Part shown: positions 5,713 through 13,383 of the stretch, one piece after another | How positions within the stretch are numbered: the stretch's first letter is position 1 | How the letters are laid out: the number at the start of each line of letters is the position of its first letter | Notes under the pieces: model-generated | Told to the model about the DNA's origin: nothing | The model's database searches: none | What the model saw: only the letters and a program-made list of their open reading frames with translations | DNA from: Deltaproteobacteria bacterium | GTDB lineage: Bacteria; UBA10199; DSSB01 | Length of the DNA: 15,902 nt | Reading direction: 5' to 3' | Assembly (NCBI GenBank): GCA_021772695.1 | Contig: JAJFLL010000132.1 | Location: forward strand, 1-15,902 | Made by a program: the position numbers and the translations under genes

Positions 5713-5728
5713 CCTCCCCCTGGGGAGG
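5713..5728. repeat. GC-rich hairpin after the nucleotidyltransferase
   Basis: CCTCCC (5713-5718) pairs with GGGAGG (5723-5728) around CCTG, 15 bp after the stop codon. There is no T-run, so it may slow or protect transcript ends rather than act as a full intrinsic terminator. Confidence 0.4.
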
Positions 5729-5767
5729 TCCCCCGAAAGCCTAAAACCTAATTCCCAATTCATTCCC

Positions 5768-5846
5768 AAAATCGCAGCCAAACAAGCCTGGCAAACTCAG
5801 CCCTAAATGGGCTGAGGCAAACAGGCGCGTTAGTTTTGTGGAAATG

Positions 5847-5851
<5 letters not shown>
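5768..5851 (-). repeat. tRNA-flanking repeat, copy 2 (joined to tRNA-Ala)
   Basis: Direct copy of 4362-4445, offset by 1406 bp. It includes the last bases of the tRNA-Ala gene and the sequence immediately 3' of it. The embedded 8-bp stem hairpin (5796-5816) would be in the 3' trailer of the tRNA transcript. The pair of copies brackets the hairpin-rich stretch and the nucleotidyltransferase operon, the geometry expected after insertion at a tRNA 3' end. Confidence 0.85.
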
Positions 5852-5919
<68 letters not shown>

Positions 5920-5934
5920 AAATGATCAAAGTCT

Positions 5935-5952
5935 CCGGCCCAGGGAGGCCGG
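5935..5952. repeat. Hairpin in the tRNA-Ala leader
   Basis: CCGGCC (5935-5940) and GGCCGG (5947-5952) around CAGGGA. It lies between the probable tRNA promoter and the mature tRNA 5' end, so it would be in the precursor leader removed by RNase P. Confidence 0.4.
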
Positions 5953-5959
5953 GGGCGAT

Positions 5960-5988
5960 TCTCTAGCGAATTCAAAAACTTAAGTCAA
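5960..5988 (-). promoter_or_regulatory. Probable tRNA-Ala promoter
   Basis: On the minus strand, TTGACT (5988-5983) is a near-consensus -35. A 17-bp spacer leads to TAGAGA (5965-5960) as -10, followed by a GC-rich discriminator (CGCCCCC). GC-rich discriminators are typical of stringently controlled stable-RNA promoters. Transcription would begin near 5953, about 34 nt before the mature tRNA. The -10 matches only moderately. Confidence 0.5.
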
Positions 5989-6238
5989 ACGGCAATTCCG
6001 CGGTCCCCTTGGGCGGGGGAATCTGAAATCCTAAACTATTTCAAGGACTTTTTGAATGCAATTCTTTGGGAAGCGCAAACGGTATCCCGTTAATCCACTT
6101 TGAACGGAAGTTGAAACGCCCTAAGGGCCATGGTGTTCGAAGCCGGCTGTTTGCTAAGAATTTAAGCTTTGGCAGATTCCTCCAATGCCTTATCATTTGA
6201 TTCACCCATCTGAAATCTTTGAAATAGGCAGGTTATTC
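5989..6238. other. Intergenic region between tRNA-Ala and the thioredoxin-fold gene
   Basis: I see no gene or RNA here. A short frame open from 6185 is the upstream extension of the exported protein and has no better start signal than the ATG at 6239. The promoter of that gene should be in this region, but I cannot place it with confidence. Confidence 0.5.
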
Positions 6239-6733
6239 ATGAAAAAAACAATCCTCACCGCCATCATCCTATTAAGTAGCGCTTCAGTGGCTTACACCCA
6301 AGCCAGTAAATTACCGTCCTTTTCTCTCCCCGATCCCGGTGGCGCCATGCATAGCTCCGCACAACTTGGGGCCAAGGGGGTGGTGGTGATTGTCTCGGCA
6401 CCGACCCTTAAAGACAAGGCGGCGCAAGAGGGATGGGCCAAAGACCTGGTGGCCACCAAAGGGAGTAACCCGGCCTCACTCATTCTCATTGAAGATATGA
6501 CTGCCAGCGCCTTTGCTGGGATTGCCGAAAGCCATATGAAAAAAGACTGGAAACCCGGCACGCTTCCCATCCTCTTGGAGGATAAAACCGGGAAAGTCCA
6601 CGGGGCATTCGGAGTGGGCAAGGATCAAACCAAAGTCTTCGTCTACGACCAGGGTGGAAACCTTCTCTATTCCACCGCAGCAGCCCCGAGTGTCGCGGCG
6701 GCCAAGACAGTCTGGGCTAAGCTCGCCAAATAA
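6239..6733 (+). CDS. Exported thioredoxin-fold protein without cysteines
   Basis: A 164-aa protein with a signal peptide (KK, hydrophobic run ILTAIILLSSASVAY, likely cleavage in the ASVAYTQA region), so probably periplasmic. The mature part has peroxiredoxin/thioredoxin-like order: FSLPDPGG...H opening, a VVVIVSAP strand where the active-site CxxC would follow, a LILIED strand, a cis-Pro-like GTLPILLED segment, and a KVFVYDQGGNLLYS strand pair typical of AhpC/TSA or YtfJ-like proteins. There is no cysteine anywhere, so it cannot do thiol chemistry; a binding or structural role is more likely. The start at 6239 is chosen for the signal peptide, with AGGCAGG a few bases upstream as a weak site. 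Standing alone between tRNA-Ala and the nuclease operon. Confidence 0.7.
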   Translation: MKKTILTAIILLSSASVAYTQASKLPSFSLPDPGGAMHSSAQLGAKGVVVIVSAPTLKDKAAQEGWAKDLVATKGSNPASLILIEDMTASAFAGIAESHMKKDWKPGTLPILLEDKTGKVHGAFGVGKDQTKVFVYDQGGNLLYSTAAAPSVAAAKTVWAKLAK

Positions 6734-6810
6734 CCAGCTCTACGCGGCAAATTTCCGCCACTAGCTCAGAACTCTCAGAGCGCTGAATGGCATAGGTTAT
6801 AGGTTCCTCT

Positions 6811-8169
6811 ATGAAACTGACTTTTTTAGGGGCCACCCAGACGGTAACGGGCTCAAAATTTCTGTTGGAAGATTCGGGAGTCCGAATTTTGGTGGACTGC
6901 GGACTGTTTCAGGGGCTCAAGGAATTTCGTTTGAAAAATTGGCGCCCCTTTCCAGTGGATCCCGCCTCTCTAAATGCGGTCCTGCTTACCCACGCCCATA
7001 TCGACCACAGCGGATATTTGCCGGTACTATTTAAAAATGGATTTTCCGGCCCGGTCTACTGCACACCGGGCACCCGAGATCTCTGTGAAATTTTATTGCC
7101 CGATGCGGGTTATCTTCAAGAAGAAGAGGCTCGTTTTGCAAACCGACATGGTTTTAGCAAACACCGACCGGCGCTTCCCCTCTTTACTTATGAGGATGCA
7201 AAGAATTGCCTCAAGCATTTTAAAACCGTGGAATTTAATGCTCCTCTTCATTTAGGCGAGGCGCTCAAGATTCAATGGATCCCCGTTGGGCATATCATCG
7301 GTGCCTCCTATATTCTTGTTCAAAATAAACACCAAAGCTTGGTTTTCACCGGAGACGTCGGCCGCCCCGATGATATCCTCATGAACCCCCCTCATCCGAT
7401 CAAACAAGCCGATTATTTGGTTGTAGAATCCACCTACGGCAATCGCCGGCATAGCCCTAGCGACCCTTGGGAGGACTTTGAGGGAATGATTAATACCACC
7501 ATAAAAAGAGGAGGGATTGTCTTGGTTCCCTCCTTTGCCGTGGGACGGGCCCAGCATATTTTAAAAGTAATTATGGACCTGAAGGCTGCCGGAAAAATTC
7601 CCAATGTTCCCGTCTATCTGAACAGTCCCATGGCTATTCGCGCGACCGAGGTTTTCTGTGATCATTTGGATGACCATCGTCTTGATGAAAATTCCTGCAA
7701 GGAACTTTGCCGCGTGGCCAAGTTTGTAACTTCCGTGGAACATTCCAAGGCCCTGACTCAGAAAACGGAACCGGCGGTCATTATTTCTTCCAGCGGCATG
7801 GCCACCGGGGGACGGGTCTTGCACCATCTCAAGTCCTTGGTGACGGATAAAAAAAATACGGTTGTTTTTGTTGGCTTTCAAGCGGCGGGGACCAGGGGGG
7901 AAGCCTTGATCGGGGGTGTGGATCAGATCAAAATTCACGGGAATTACTATCCGGTTCGTGCCGAAATTCGGTATATGGAAAATCTCTCCGCCCACGCCGA
8001 TGGTCCGGAATTAATCGAATGGCTTAAACAAATGAATTCCTCACCCAAGAGAACTTTTATCGTGCATGGGGAGCCGGCCGCCCAAGATGCCATGCGACGA
8101 AACCTGGCCGATTTTCTCCATTGGGAATCCCAAATTCCCAAATATGGAGAAAGTGTGGACTTAAATTAA
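6811..8169 (+). CDS. Beta-CASP metallo-beta-lactamase ribonuclease (CPSF-73/TTHA0252-like)
   Basis: A 452-aa zinc-dependent nuclease. The MBL motif HAHIDH is at 61-66, further metal ligands are His161 (VGHIIGAS) and Asp182 (FTGDVGRP), and Glu206 lies in ESTYGNRRH. The beta-CASP insertion spans about 215-385, with SSSGMATGGR at 327-335. The last motifs are NLSAHAD (His395) and the RMMBL-type IVHGEP (His419). This architecture matches the short bacterial relatives of CPSF-73, such as Thermus TTHA0252, which cut or degrade RNA in the cytoplasm. No extra KH domain is present, so it is not an RNase J. It is followed after 21 bp by a nucleotide phosphorylase and PRPP synthase, which suggests a joint job in RNA-derived nucleotide recycling. 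Start ATG at 6811 has only a weak site (AGGTT). Confidence 0.9.
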   Translation: MKLTFLGATQTVTGSKFLLEDSGVRILVDCGLFQGLKEFRLKNWRPFPVDPASLNAVLLTHAHIDHSGYLPVLFKNGFSGPVYCTPGTRDLCEILLPDAGYLQEEEARFANRHGFSKHRPALPLFTYEDAKNCLKHFKTVEFNAPLHLGEALKIQWIPVGHIIGASYILVQNKHQSLVFTGDVGRPDDILMNPPHPIKQADYLVVESTYGNRRHSPSDPWEDFEGMINTTIKRGGIVLVPSFAVGRAQHILKVIMDLKAAGKIPNVPVYLNSPMAIRATEVFCDHLDDHRLDENSCKELCRVAKFVTSVEHSKALTQKTEPAVIISSSGMATGGRVLHHLKSLVTDKKNTVVFVGFQAAGTRGEALIGGVDQIKIHGNYYPVRAEIRYMENLSAHADGPELIEWLKQMNSSPKRTFIVHGEPAAQDAMRRNLADFLHWESQIPKYGESVDLN

Positions 8170-8190
8170 CAACGGAAGCTTAGTTCCTTA

Positions 8191-9735
8191 ATGACTAAAG
8201 TCGCTGAGAAAAATACTTTTCCCAATTACCCCGCAGGAATTTTACATCTTAAACGGCTGGGAATTGATACTTATCAGGAACCCGTCGTTTACATCAGCAA
8301 AGATAGTGAAGTCTGTCGATCAGAGGGGTTCGGGGCACAATCCAGGGTTCAAATTTCCACCAAGACAAGCAATATCATTGCCACCCTAAATATCACTCAC
8401 GATCGAATCTTAAAAAAAGGTGAGGCAGGCTTGTCCGAAGCCGCTTGGCGCTTATTGCAGGCGCGAGAGGGAGAACCCGCTCGCTTTGCCCATCCTGAGC
8501 CGGTGGAATCCTTGAGTCACGTTCGGGCGAAAATGTATGACCATACTTTCCAGCCGGAACACCTACAGGCCATCATTCAAGATATCCATGCCGGACGCTA
8601 TGCCGATGTTCATTTGGCGGCCTTTATCACCGTCTGTGGGGGAGACCAACTTTCGCTTGAGGAAATTGACGGCCTGACCGAAGCCATGGTGAGGGTAGGA
8701 GAAAAACTCACCTGGCCGGTGAGTCCTGTGGTGGACAAACACTGCGTGGGAGGGTTGCCCGGTAACCGTACTACTTTGATCGTCGTCCCCATTATCACCG
8801 CTTTCGGACTGACGATGCCGAAGACTTCCTCTCGAGCGATCACGTCTCCGGCAGGCACCGCCGACACGATGGAAACCTTGGCCCCCATCCAGCTTTCCCT
8901 ACGGGAAATGCGCAGGGTGGTTGAAAAAGAAGGTGGTTGTATCGTTTGGGGAGGCGGCGTTCACCTGTCTCCTACCGACGATACCCTCATTCGGGTAGAA
9001 CGGGCTTTGGAAATCGATAGCGAAGGCCAGTTAGTTGCTTCCGTGCTATCCAAAAAGATTGCCGCCGGATCGACCCACGTCCTCTTGGATATCCCTGTGG
9101 GTCTTACCGCCAAGGTCCGGTCGCCGGTTGCGGCCGCCAAGTTAATTCAAGTATTAGAGACGGTGGGGCAGCGGCAAGGCTTAAAGGTTCGTGCCCTTAT
9201 CACTGATGGCTCTCAGCCGGTGGGGCGAGGCATTGGACCTGTTCTTGAGGCCCGAGAAGTCTTGGCGGTATTGCGGGGTGAATCCGGGGCATCGGAAGCT
9301 CTCCGGTCCCGCTCACTTTTGCTCGCCGGAGCTTTGTTGGAACTTTCCGGCCGAGTCGAGCTTGGTAAAGGATTGGATATCGCAACGGCTATCTTGGCCA
9401 GTGGACAAGCTTGGAAAAAATTTCAAGCTATCGCCGAGGCTCAAGGGGGAATGCGGAAAGAACCCAAGCTTTCCAGTCAATATCAAGATGTGGCGTCTCT
9501 ATGCAAAGGAAGAATAACTTGCATGGATAACCGAAAGATATCCCGCGTAGCAAAATTAGCAGGGGCTCCCGAGGATAAAGCCGCAGGAGTATTTCTAAAA
9601 GTAAAACTAGGGGACCGAGTGGAACCGGGCCAACCCCTCTATACCGTTTACTCGGAAAGTCCGGGTGAAATGGCCTATGCTCTGGACTATGTGGCACTCC
9701 ATGAGGATATCATTACAGTGGAGCAGGGAAAATGA
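8191..9735 (+). CDS. deoA: AMP phosphorylase / type 2 thymidine phosphorylase
   Basis: A 514-aa member of the thymidine/AMP phosphorylase family, type 2. It is about 70 residues longer than E. coli DeoA because of an N-terminal domain (1-100). Phosphate/sugar-binding signatures are DKHCVGGLPGN (182-192) and KTSSRAITSP followed by AGTADTMETL (211-230). A C-terminal barrel-sandwich domain (about 430-514) includes LKVKLGDRVEPGQPLYTVYS. In archaea this type phosphorolyses AMP, CMP and UMP to ribose 1,5-bisphosphate and free base; bacterial members are usually labelled thymidine phosphorylase. Which substrate applies here cannot be read from sequence. No ribose-1,5-bisphosphate isomerase or RuBisCO lies nearby; instead the gene overlaps a PRPP synthase by 4 nt (ATGA). 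GGAAG lies about 12 nt before the start, a loose spacing. Confidence 0.88.
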   Translation: MTKVAEKNTFPNYPAGILHLKRLGIDTYQEPVVYISKDSEVCRSEGFGAQSRVQISTKTSNIIATLNITHDRILKKGEAGLSEAAWRLLQAREGEPARFAHPEPVESLSHVRAKMYDHTFQPEHLQAIIQDIHAGRYADVHLAAFITVCGGDQLSLEEIDGLTEAMVRVGEKLTWPVSPVVDKHCVGGLPGNRTTLIVVPIITAFGLTMPKTSSRAITSPAGTADTMETLAPIQLSLREMRRVVEKEGGCIVWGGGVHLSPTDDTLIRVERALEIDSEGQLVASVLSKKIAAGSTHVLLDIPVGLTAKVRSPVAAAKLIQVLETVGQRQGLKVRALITDGSQPVGRGIGPVLEAREVLAVLRGESGASEALRSRSLLLAGALLELSGRVELGKGLDIATAILASGQAWKKFQAIAEAQGGMRKEPKLSSQYQDVASLCKGRITCMDNRKISRVAKLAGAPEDKAAGVFLKVKLGDRVEPGQPLYTVYSESPGEMAYALDYVALHEDIITVEQGK

Positions 9736-10613
9736 AACCCTTGGTCTTTTTTTTGCCAGGACAAGAAGATCTGGCCGCAAAGTTAACCACCCATCTGGAT
9801 GGAGAGCCCGGTAATGTGGTCACCCATTCCTTTCCCGACGGCGAGACTTATCTTCGTGTGGCATCTGCTTGTCGGGGCCGGGAGGTTGTATTGCTGCAAA
9901 GTCTTGATCATCCCAACAAAAAAATCCTACCTTTACTTCTTTTGGGAGAGACCCTGCGGGACTTGGGTGCGAACCGCATTCGTCTGGTTTGTCCGTACCT
10001 TTCTTACATGCGTCAGGATAAGCAATTTCAACCGGGGGAGGGCGTCACCTCTAGATATTTCGCCAAATTGGTTTCCACTTATTTCGACGGGCTCCTTACC
10101 ATGAATCCCCATTTACACCGCTATCATTCCTTGTCGGAAATCTATTCGATTCCCTCCGAGGCGGCGGATGCCGGTCCTGACCTAGCGAAATGGATAAAAT
10201 CCTTTATCAAGAACCCCGTGCTGATAGGGCCCGATGGAGAGAGCGAACAATGGGTGGCGAATATCGCCGGGAAAATCCAAGCGCCCTACCGCGTGGCTAA
10301 GAAAGAGCGTTGGGGCGATCGGGAAGTTCGGGTCTCCATGCCCGATCTTACTGCTTTTCGCGACCATCACCCCGTTTTGATCGACGATATTATTTCCACG
10401 GGTCATACCCTTATTCAAGCCGTTGCAGCAATTCAAGAACAAGGCTTGGAAGCTCCCATTTGCCTGGGTATCCACGCCCTGTTTGCGCCAGGAGCGGAGG
10501 AAAATTTAAAACGATCCGGTGTTCAACGAGTGGTCACCACCAATACGATTGCGCACTCCACCAATGGAATCGATATCAGCGAGACCCTGGCCCGATCTTT
10601 AAGAAACTTTTAA
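9732..10613 (+). CDS. prs: Ribose-phosphate pyrophosphokinase (PRPP synthase)
   Basis: A 293-aa enzyme that makes PRPP from ribose 5-phosphate and ATP. Recognised parts are the FPDGETY loop (34-40), ATP-binding RQDKQFQPGE (94-103), MNPHLHRY (metal His region, 124-131), and the PRPP loop VLIDDIISTGHT (215-226) with the two acidic residues Asp218/Asp219. It is shorter than the roughly 315-aa classical bacterial enzyme and resembles the archaeal-type/divergent PRPP synthases often paired with type 2 phosphorylases. It is therefore probably a second, pathway-specific enzyme rather than the housekeeping one. Translation is coupled to the upstream phosphorylase by a 4-nt overlap. Such a partner could turn ribose phosphates released by phosphorolysis into PRPP for base salvage, although ribose 1,5-bisphosphate itself is a further possible substrate (inference). 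Confidence 0.9.
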   Translation: MKPLVFFLPGQEDLAAKLTTHLDGEPGNVVTHSFPDGETYLRVASACRGREVVLLQSLDHPNKKILPLLLLGETLRDLGANRIRLVCPYLSYMRQDKQFQPGEGVTSRYFAKLVSTYFDGLLTMNPHLHRYHSLSEIYSIPSEAADAGPDLAKWIKSFIKNPVLIGPDGESEQWVANIAGKIQAPYRVAKKERWGDREVRVSMPDLTAFRDHHPVLIDDIISTGHTLIQAVAAIQEQGLEAPICLGIHALFAPGAEENLKRSGVQRVVTTNTIAHSTNGIDISETLARSLRNF

Positions 10614-10909
10614 AGCTGAGGGTTAAACTTATTCTAATCCTCGAAAAAAAACCCCCCGAGGAGTGAGAACAGAGCACCGAAGGAGGAAATAATCGGATTC
10701 CAGCAAATAACCACGCCAAAGTCCGCTGCCTCCACAAGAACGAGGCCAAAGGTGTGGCTAGTTCATCGGTCATCATAGATTCACGGTGGCCAATCTTGCT
10801 TAAGCTCACAAAATAAGAACTGCCGGCTTTAGAGACTACGTCACGCTTAAGATAGGAAACTTGTATTTTTGTGAAAGATGCTTAAAGACTCCCTAAGAAA
10901 GGAGGCTCC
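10614..10909. other. Intergenic region between prs and the DUF1003 gene
   Basis: No gene is supported. CCTCG (10639-10643) can pair with CGAGG (10657-10661) around an A8C5 tract. On the plus strand there is no T-run, so it is not a standard terminator for the operon. An antisense frame at 10576-10809 lacks a ribosome binding site and family resemblance. The promoter for the downstream gene should lie near 10850-10890 but is not clear. Confidence 0.45.
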
Positions 10910-11626
10910 ATGCCACATCCTGCGGAATCTAAATTCCAGCATTGTTCACTTTGTGGGAAAAAATTTCTGATCAAAGATATGGTTTCCGTTAGTTCCATTC
11001 GGACTTCCATCTTTAATTTAATTCAGGATGATCACCCCGAGTGGTCTGGGGAAGGCATGCTATGCCAGCTCGATATCTCAACTTACCGCGATCTCTATGT
11101 TCAGAAGATTCTCCAGGCCGAAAAAGGAGAACTGACCCATTTAGAAAACGAGGTCGTCGAAAGCTTGCACCGCCACGAGATCCTAGCCACCGATATCGAA
11201 GAAGATTACCAAGAAGGGCTTGGCTTAGGGGAAAGATGGGCCGACAACGTGGCGAAGTTTGGGGGTAGTTGGAAGTTCATTATTTCGTTCTTTTTCATTT
11301 TATTGGTATGGATCCTCTTTAACTCATGGTTCCTGTTGAGCAGACCCTTTGATCCCTACCCATTCATTTTGCTCAATCTGCTACTCTCCTGTCTCGCTGC
11401 GGTTCAAGCCCCCATCATCCTAATGAGTCAAAATCGTCAAGAATCCAAAGACCGGCTCCGCTCTCAGCACGATTATCAAGTCAATCTCAAGGCTGAACTA
11501 GAAATCCGGCAACTCCACGAAAAGGTGGATCATCAGCTTTCCCAACAGTGGGAACGTCTGATGGAGATCCAACAGGTGCAGATTGAATTACTTAGCGAGG
11601 TGGTTGGAAAAAAGAATTCTCGGTAA
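10910..11626 (+). CDS. DUF1003 inner-membrane protein with N-terminal zinc-binding motif
   Basis: A 238-aa protein of the DUF1003 family (PF06210). Residues 1-60 carry Cys12, Cys15 (CSLCGKKF) and Cys52 (MLCQLD), a probable metal-binding start common in the family. The core motif GERWADNVAKFGGSW (107-121) leads into transmembrane helix 1 (about 122-143). After a short FDPYPF loop comes helix 2 (about 152-172). It ends in NRQESKDRLRSQHDY and a long helical tail (190-235) likely to form a coiled coil on the cytoplasmic side. The function of DUF1003 proteins is not established. The start is decided by an excellent AAAGGAGG (10898-10905), 4 nt before the ATG. It stands as a single gene, convergent with fpg. 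Confidence 0.9.
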   Translation: MPHPAESKFQHCSLCGKKFLIKDMVSVSSIRTSIFNLIQDDHPEWSGEGMLCQLDISTYRDLYVQKILQAEKGELTHLENEVVESLHRHEILATDIEEDYQEGLGLGERWADNVAKFGGSWKFIISFFFILLVWILFNSWFLLSRPFDPYPFILLNLLLSCLAAVQAPIILMSQNRQESKDRLRSQHDYQVNLKAELEIRQLHEKVDHQLSQQWERLMEIQQVQIELLSEVVGKKNSR

Positions 11627-11796
11627 TAAAACGAAGCAAATGTTTTGATTTACGGTGGCATGATCACACGTGATTTTTCTAAATACACAAATCAATTAAA
11701 ATCAGCCACATAAAATTTCCTAAGGTTGTCTTCTGCAAAATGTGGGGATTCGGATGATTAAAATTTTTAGGTGAACCTATTGTAGTGCTATGTCTT
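11627..11796. other. Convergent intergenic region
   Basis: Between the DUF1003 gene and fpg. ATCAC and GTGAT at 11663-11674 followed by T5 look terminator-like on the plus strand but the loop would be only two bases, so the hairpin is weak. Otherwise AT-rich sequence with nothing further supported. Confidence 0.3.
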
Positions 11797-12624
11797 CTAC
11801 TGCTGTACCTCAGGCACAAAGAAGGTACTACGTGCGTTCTGCACGATGCGATGCACCAGACCCCGCCCATCCAAGGCCGGCGTTCCCTCCCGATCATAGA
11901 CTCTGAGGAATTCCTTCATCACCCCGCGGTGGCCGAGACCATCGAAATAATCGCGCATGCTGACGCCGCCCCTTTGAATGCCTTCGGCCAGAGTGGCACG
12001 CGATTGCTTCAAGAAAGCGGCCAACTCTTGGTCTTTTGTCGCACCGACGAGGCGTCGAGGATCCAACTCGGCACGGTATAAGGCTTCGCAGGCGTAAATA
12101 TTTCCAAGACCGGCTGCCACCCCCTGATTCAAGGCCATGGCCTTCAATGACAATTTTGGATGTCGCCGGCACCGCCCCACAAAAACCTTTGGGGTGACCT
12201 TTGGGTCGAAATAATCGGGACCCAGTCTCGCCAAAAATGGATTGTCTCGCCGCTCTTCGCCCCAGCTTAGTGATAAGGTGCCGAAGCGCCGGGCATCGAC
12301 GAAACGCAACAAGGCACCGTCAGATAAATGCAACTCTAAGTGGGTGTGTTTGGGTGCCGGTGGTGCCTCCTTGGCAAAGAAACGCAATTGACCGCTCATG
12401 CCTAGGTGCAATACCAATTGCACCCCACGATCGGTTTCCATGAGGAGATATTTTCCCCAGCGCTGCCATGCCATCAACTTGGCACCGCTGAGTTCCCGGC
12501 GCACGCGAGTCGGAGTGGTCGTCTCAACGGGGGCGAGTCGAGAGAGGCGCAGCGTTTTTATTTTTACGTCGACCACATGGGCTAGGCTGCGACGGATGGT
12601 TTCAACCTCTGGCAATTCGGGCAT
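11797..12624 (-). CDS. mutM: Formamidopyrimidine-DNA glycosylase (Fpg/MutM), zincless form
   Basis: A 275-aa bifunctional DNA glycosylase/AP lyase that removes oxidised purines such as 8-oxoguanine. The catalytic N-terminus MPELPEVETIRR gives Pro2 and Glu3. Lys58 (GKYLL), the LHLGMSG strand (72-78), the helix-two-turn-helix LNQGVAAGLGNIYACE (Asn175), and Arg265 in ARSTFF of the finger are all kept. The usual C-terminal C-x2-C...C-x2-C zinc finger is altered: the four cysteine positions read Ala250, Gly253, Val270 and Val273. The surrounding finger sequence (RVYDREG, IVQNARSTFF, PE.Q) is retained, so this looks like a zincless finger of the NEIL1 style rather than a truncation. Length is normal. 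The start at 12624 is fixed by the obligatory Pro2; its ribosome binding site is weak. Single gene on the minus strand. Confidence 0.93.
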   Translation of the reverse strand: MPELPEVETIRRSLAHVVDVKIKTLRLSRLAPVETTTPTRVRRELSGAKLMAWQRWGKYLLMETDRGVQLVLHLGMSGQLRFFAKEAPPAPKHTHLELHLSDGALLRFVDARRFGTLSLSWGEERRDNPFLARLGPDYFDPKVTPKVFVGRCRRHPKLSLKAMALNQGVAAGLGNIYACEALYRAELDPRRLVGATKDQELAAFLKQSRATLAEGIQRGGVSMRDYFDGLGHRGVMKEFLRVYDREGTPALDGRGLVHRIVQNARSTFFVPEVQQ

Positions 12625-12676
12625 GACTCATCTTGGGAAGATTGGAACAAACTTGGCAAGGGGAAAGGGGTCGATG

Positions 12677-12719
12677 AAAAATAAAAAGGCAGGGCGGTAC
12701 CTGGAAAAACCGCCCTGCC
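12677..12719 (-). terminator. Intrinsic terminator of the 138-aa gene
   Basis: On the minus strand, an 11-bp perfect GC-rich stem (plus-strand arms 12688-12698 and 12709-12719, GGCAGGGCGGT) with a 10-nt loop is followed by T5-A-T5. It lies 26 bp after the stop at 12745 and before fpg, so fpg needs its own promoter. Confidence 0.9.
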
Positions 12720-12744
12720 GGCTGCAAAAGGAGAGGATGATGAT

Positions 12745-13161
12745 CTAAATCAATTCAGGTTCGATGGTGATTTCTCCGTTTCGCGAACGCTTTAGTTGCA
12801 AGGGAGGATAATGGCCCTGCAGACTGTTATCGATGGCTAAACGGTATTCCTTGAGTTCGCCGGATTTTGAAAACAGGCTGGGATGGGCCGCACAAACTTC
12901 ATAGTGATGGTCTTTGAGACCGAAGCTAAATTGCAGCAGGAATTCGCCCGATTCGGAATAGTAAAACCAAGAGACCTCGCGGTCTTTCGGATCAAATTGG
13001 TGGTAGATGTCGAGGCTTTGATAAACCCCGGCGAAGGGCAGGGCGATTTGTTTGCCAGCGATCTCCTTCTGGGACCTGGCGAGGAAGGGGGTTGCCAAGG
13101 TATCGAGCCGGTGTCGTCTGACTTGCTCTGCCAGACCATGATATTTATTAGAGTGGGACAT
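12745..13161 (-). CDS. Conserved-looking protein of unknown function
   Basis: A 138-aa soluble protein with no signal peptide or membrane segment, and I recognise no family. The N-terminal 40 residues are basic and helical (LAEQVRRHRLDTLATPFLARSQKE). The middle part is rich in alternating aromatic and polar residues (QSLDIYHQFD, VSWFYYSESGEFLLQFSFG), suggesting a beta-sheet core. The C-terminus is polar (LQLKRSRNGEITIEPELI). Only one cysteine is present. The start at 13161 is secure because a full AAGGAGGT ribosome binding site lies 5 nt upstream. A strong intrinsic terminator follows, so it is a monocistronic, probably well expressed gene. Its upstream region contains two perfect DnaA boxes and a CGTCAAAAG direct repeat, which may bear on its control. 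Confidence 0.8.
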   Translation of the reverse strand: MSHSNKYHGLAEQVRRHRLDTLATPFLARSQKEIAGKQIALPFAGVYQSLDIYHQFDPKDREVSWFYYSESGEFLLQFSFGLKDHHYEVCAAHPSLFSKSGELKEYRLAIDNSLQGHYPPLQLKRSRNGEITIEPELI

Positions 13162-13251
13162 GATCCACCTCCTTATATTGGGTTTCCTTACCCGGTTGGT
13201 CTTGGAATGACCTCACACTACATTACCATACAAGGAATATGCCAAATCGGC

Positions 13252-13260
13252 TGTGGATAA
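13252..13260 (-). promoter_or_regulatory. DnaA box (perfect consensus), site 1
   Basis: TTATCCACA on the minus strand, an exact match to the E. coli DnaA R-box. It lies about 90 bp upstream of the 138-aa gene start, in the same orientation as site 2 46 bp away. Confidence 0.65.
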
Positions 13261-13297
13261 TTATTTTTGGGGCTAATCATTTCCGGCAGTTACCGCT

Positions 13298-13306
13298 TGT
13301 GGATAA
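13298..13306 (-). promoter_or_regulatory. DnaA box (perfect consensus), site 2
   Basis: Second exact TTATCCACA on the minus strand. Two perfect boxes within 55 bp are unlikely by chance in a short intergenic region. No AT-rich unwinding stretch or dnaA/dnaN gene is near, so control or titration of DnaA is more likely than an origin. Confidence 0.65.
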
Positions 13307-13333
13307 AGCCAGAGGACTTTCAAAATGAGAGGG

Positions 13334-13353
13334 CGTCAAAAGCTCGTCAAAAG
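13334..13353. repeat. CGTCAAAAG direct repeat
   Basis: CGTCAAAAG occurs at 13334-13342 and again at 13345-13353, an 11-bp period (one helical turn). This is a possible binding site for a dimeric or tandem regulator upstream of the 138-aa gene or downstream of the small DUF6899-like gene. Too short for firm assignment. Confidence 0.35.
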
Positions 13354-13383
13354 GCCTAGGAAAGGGTGCGATTTTCGGTGGGT

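Noticed and set aside
10576..10809. 77-codon minus-strand open frame after prs
   Set aside because: Overlaps the prs end, lacks a ribosome binding site and resembles no family.
13162..13383. Replication origin at the DnaA boxes
   Set aside because: Only two boxes, no AT-rich unwinding region and no dnaA, dnaN or parA/B genes nearby.
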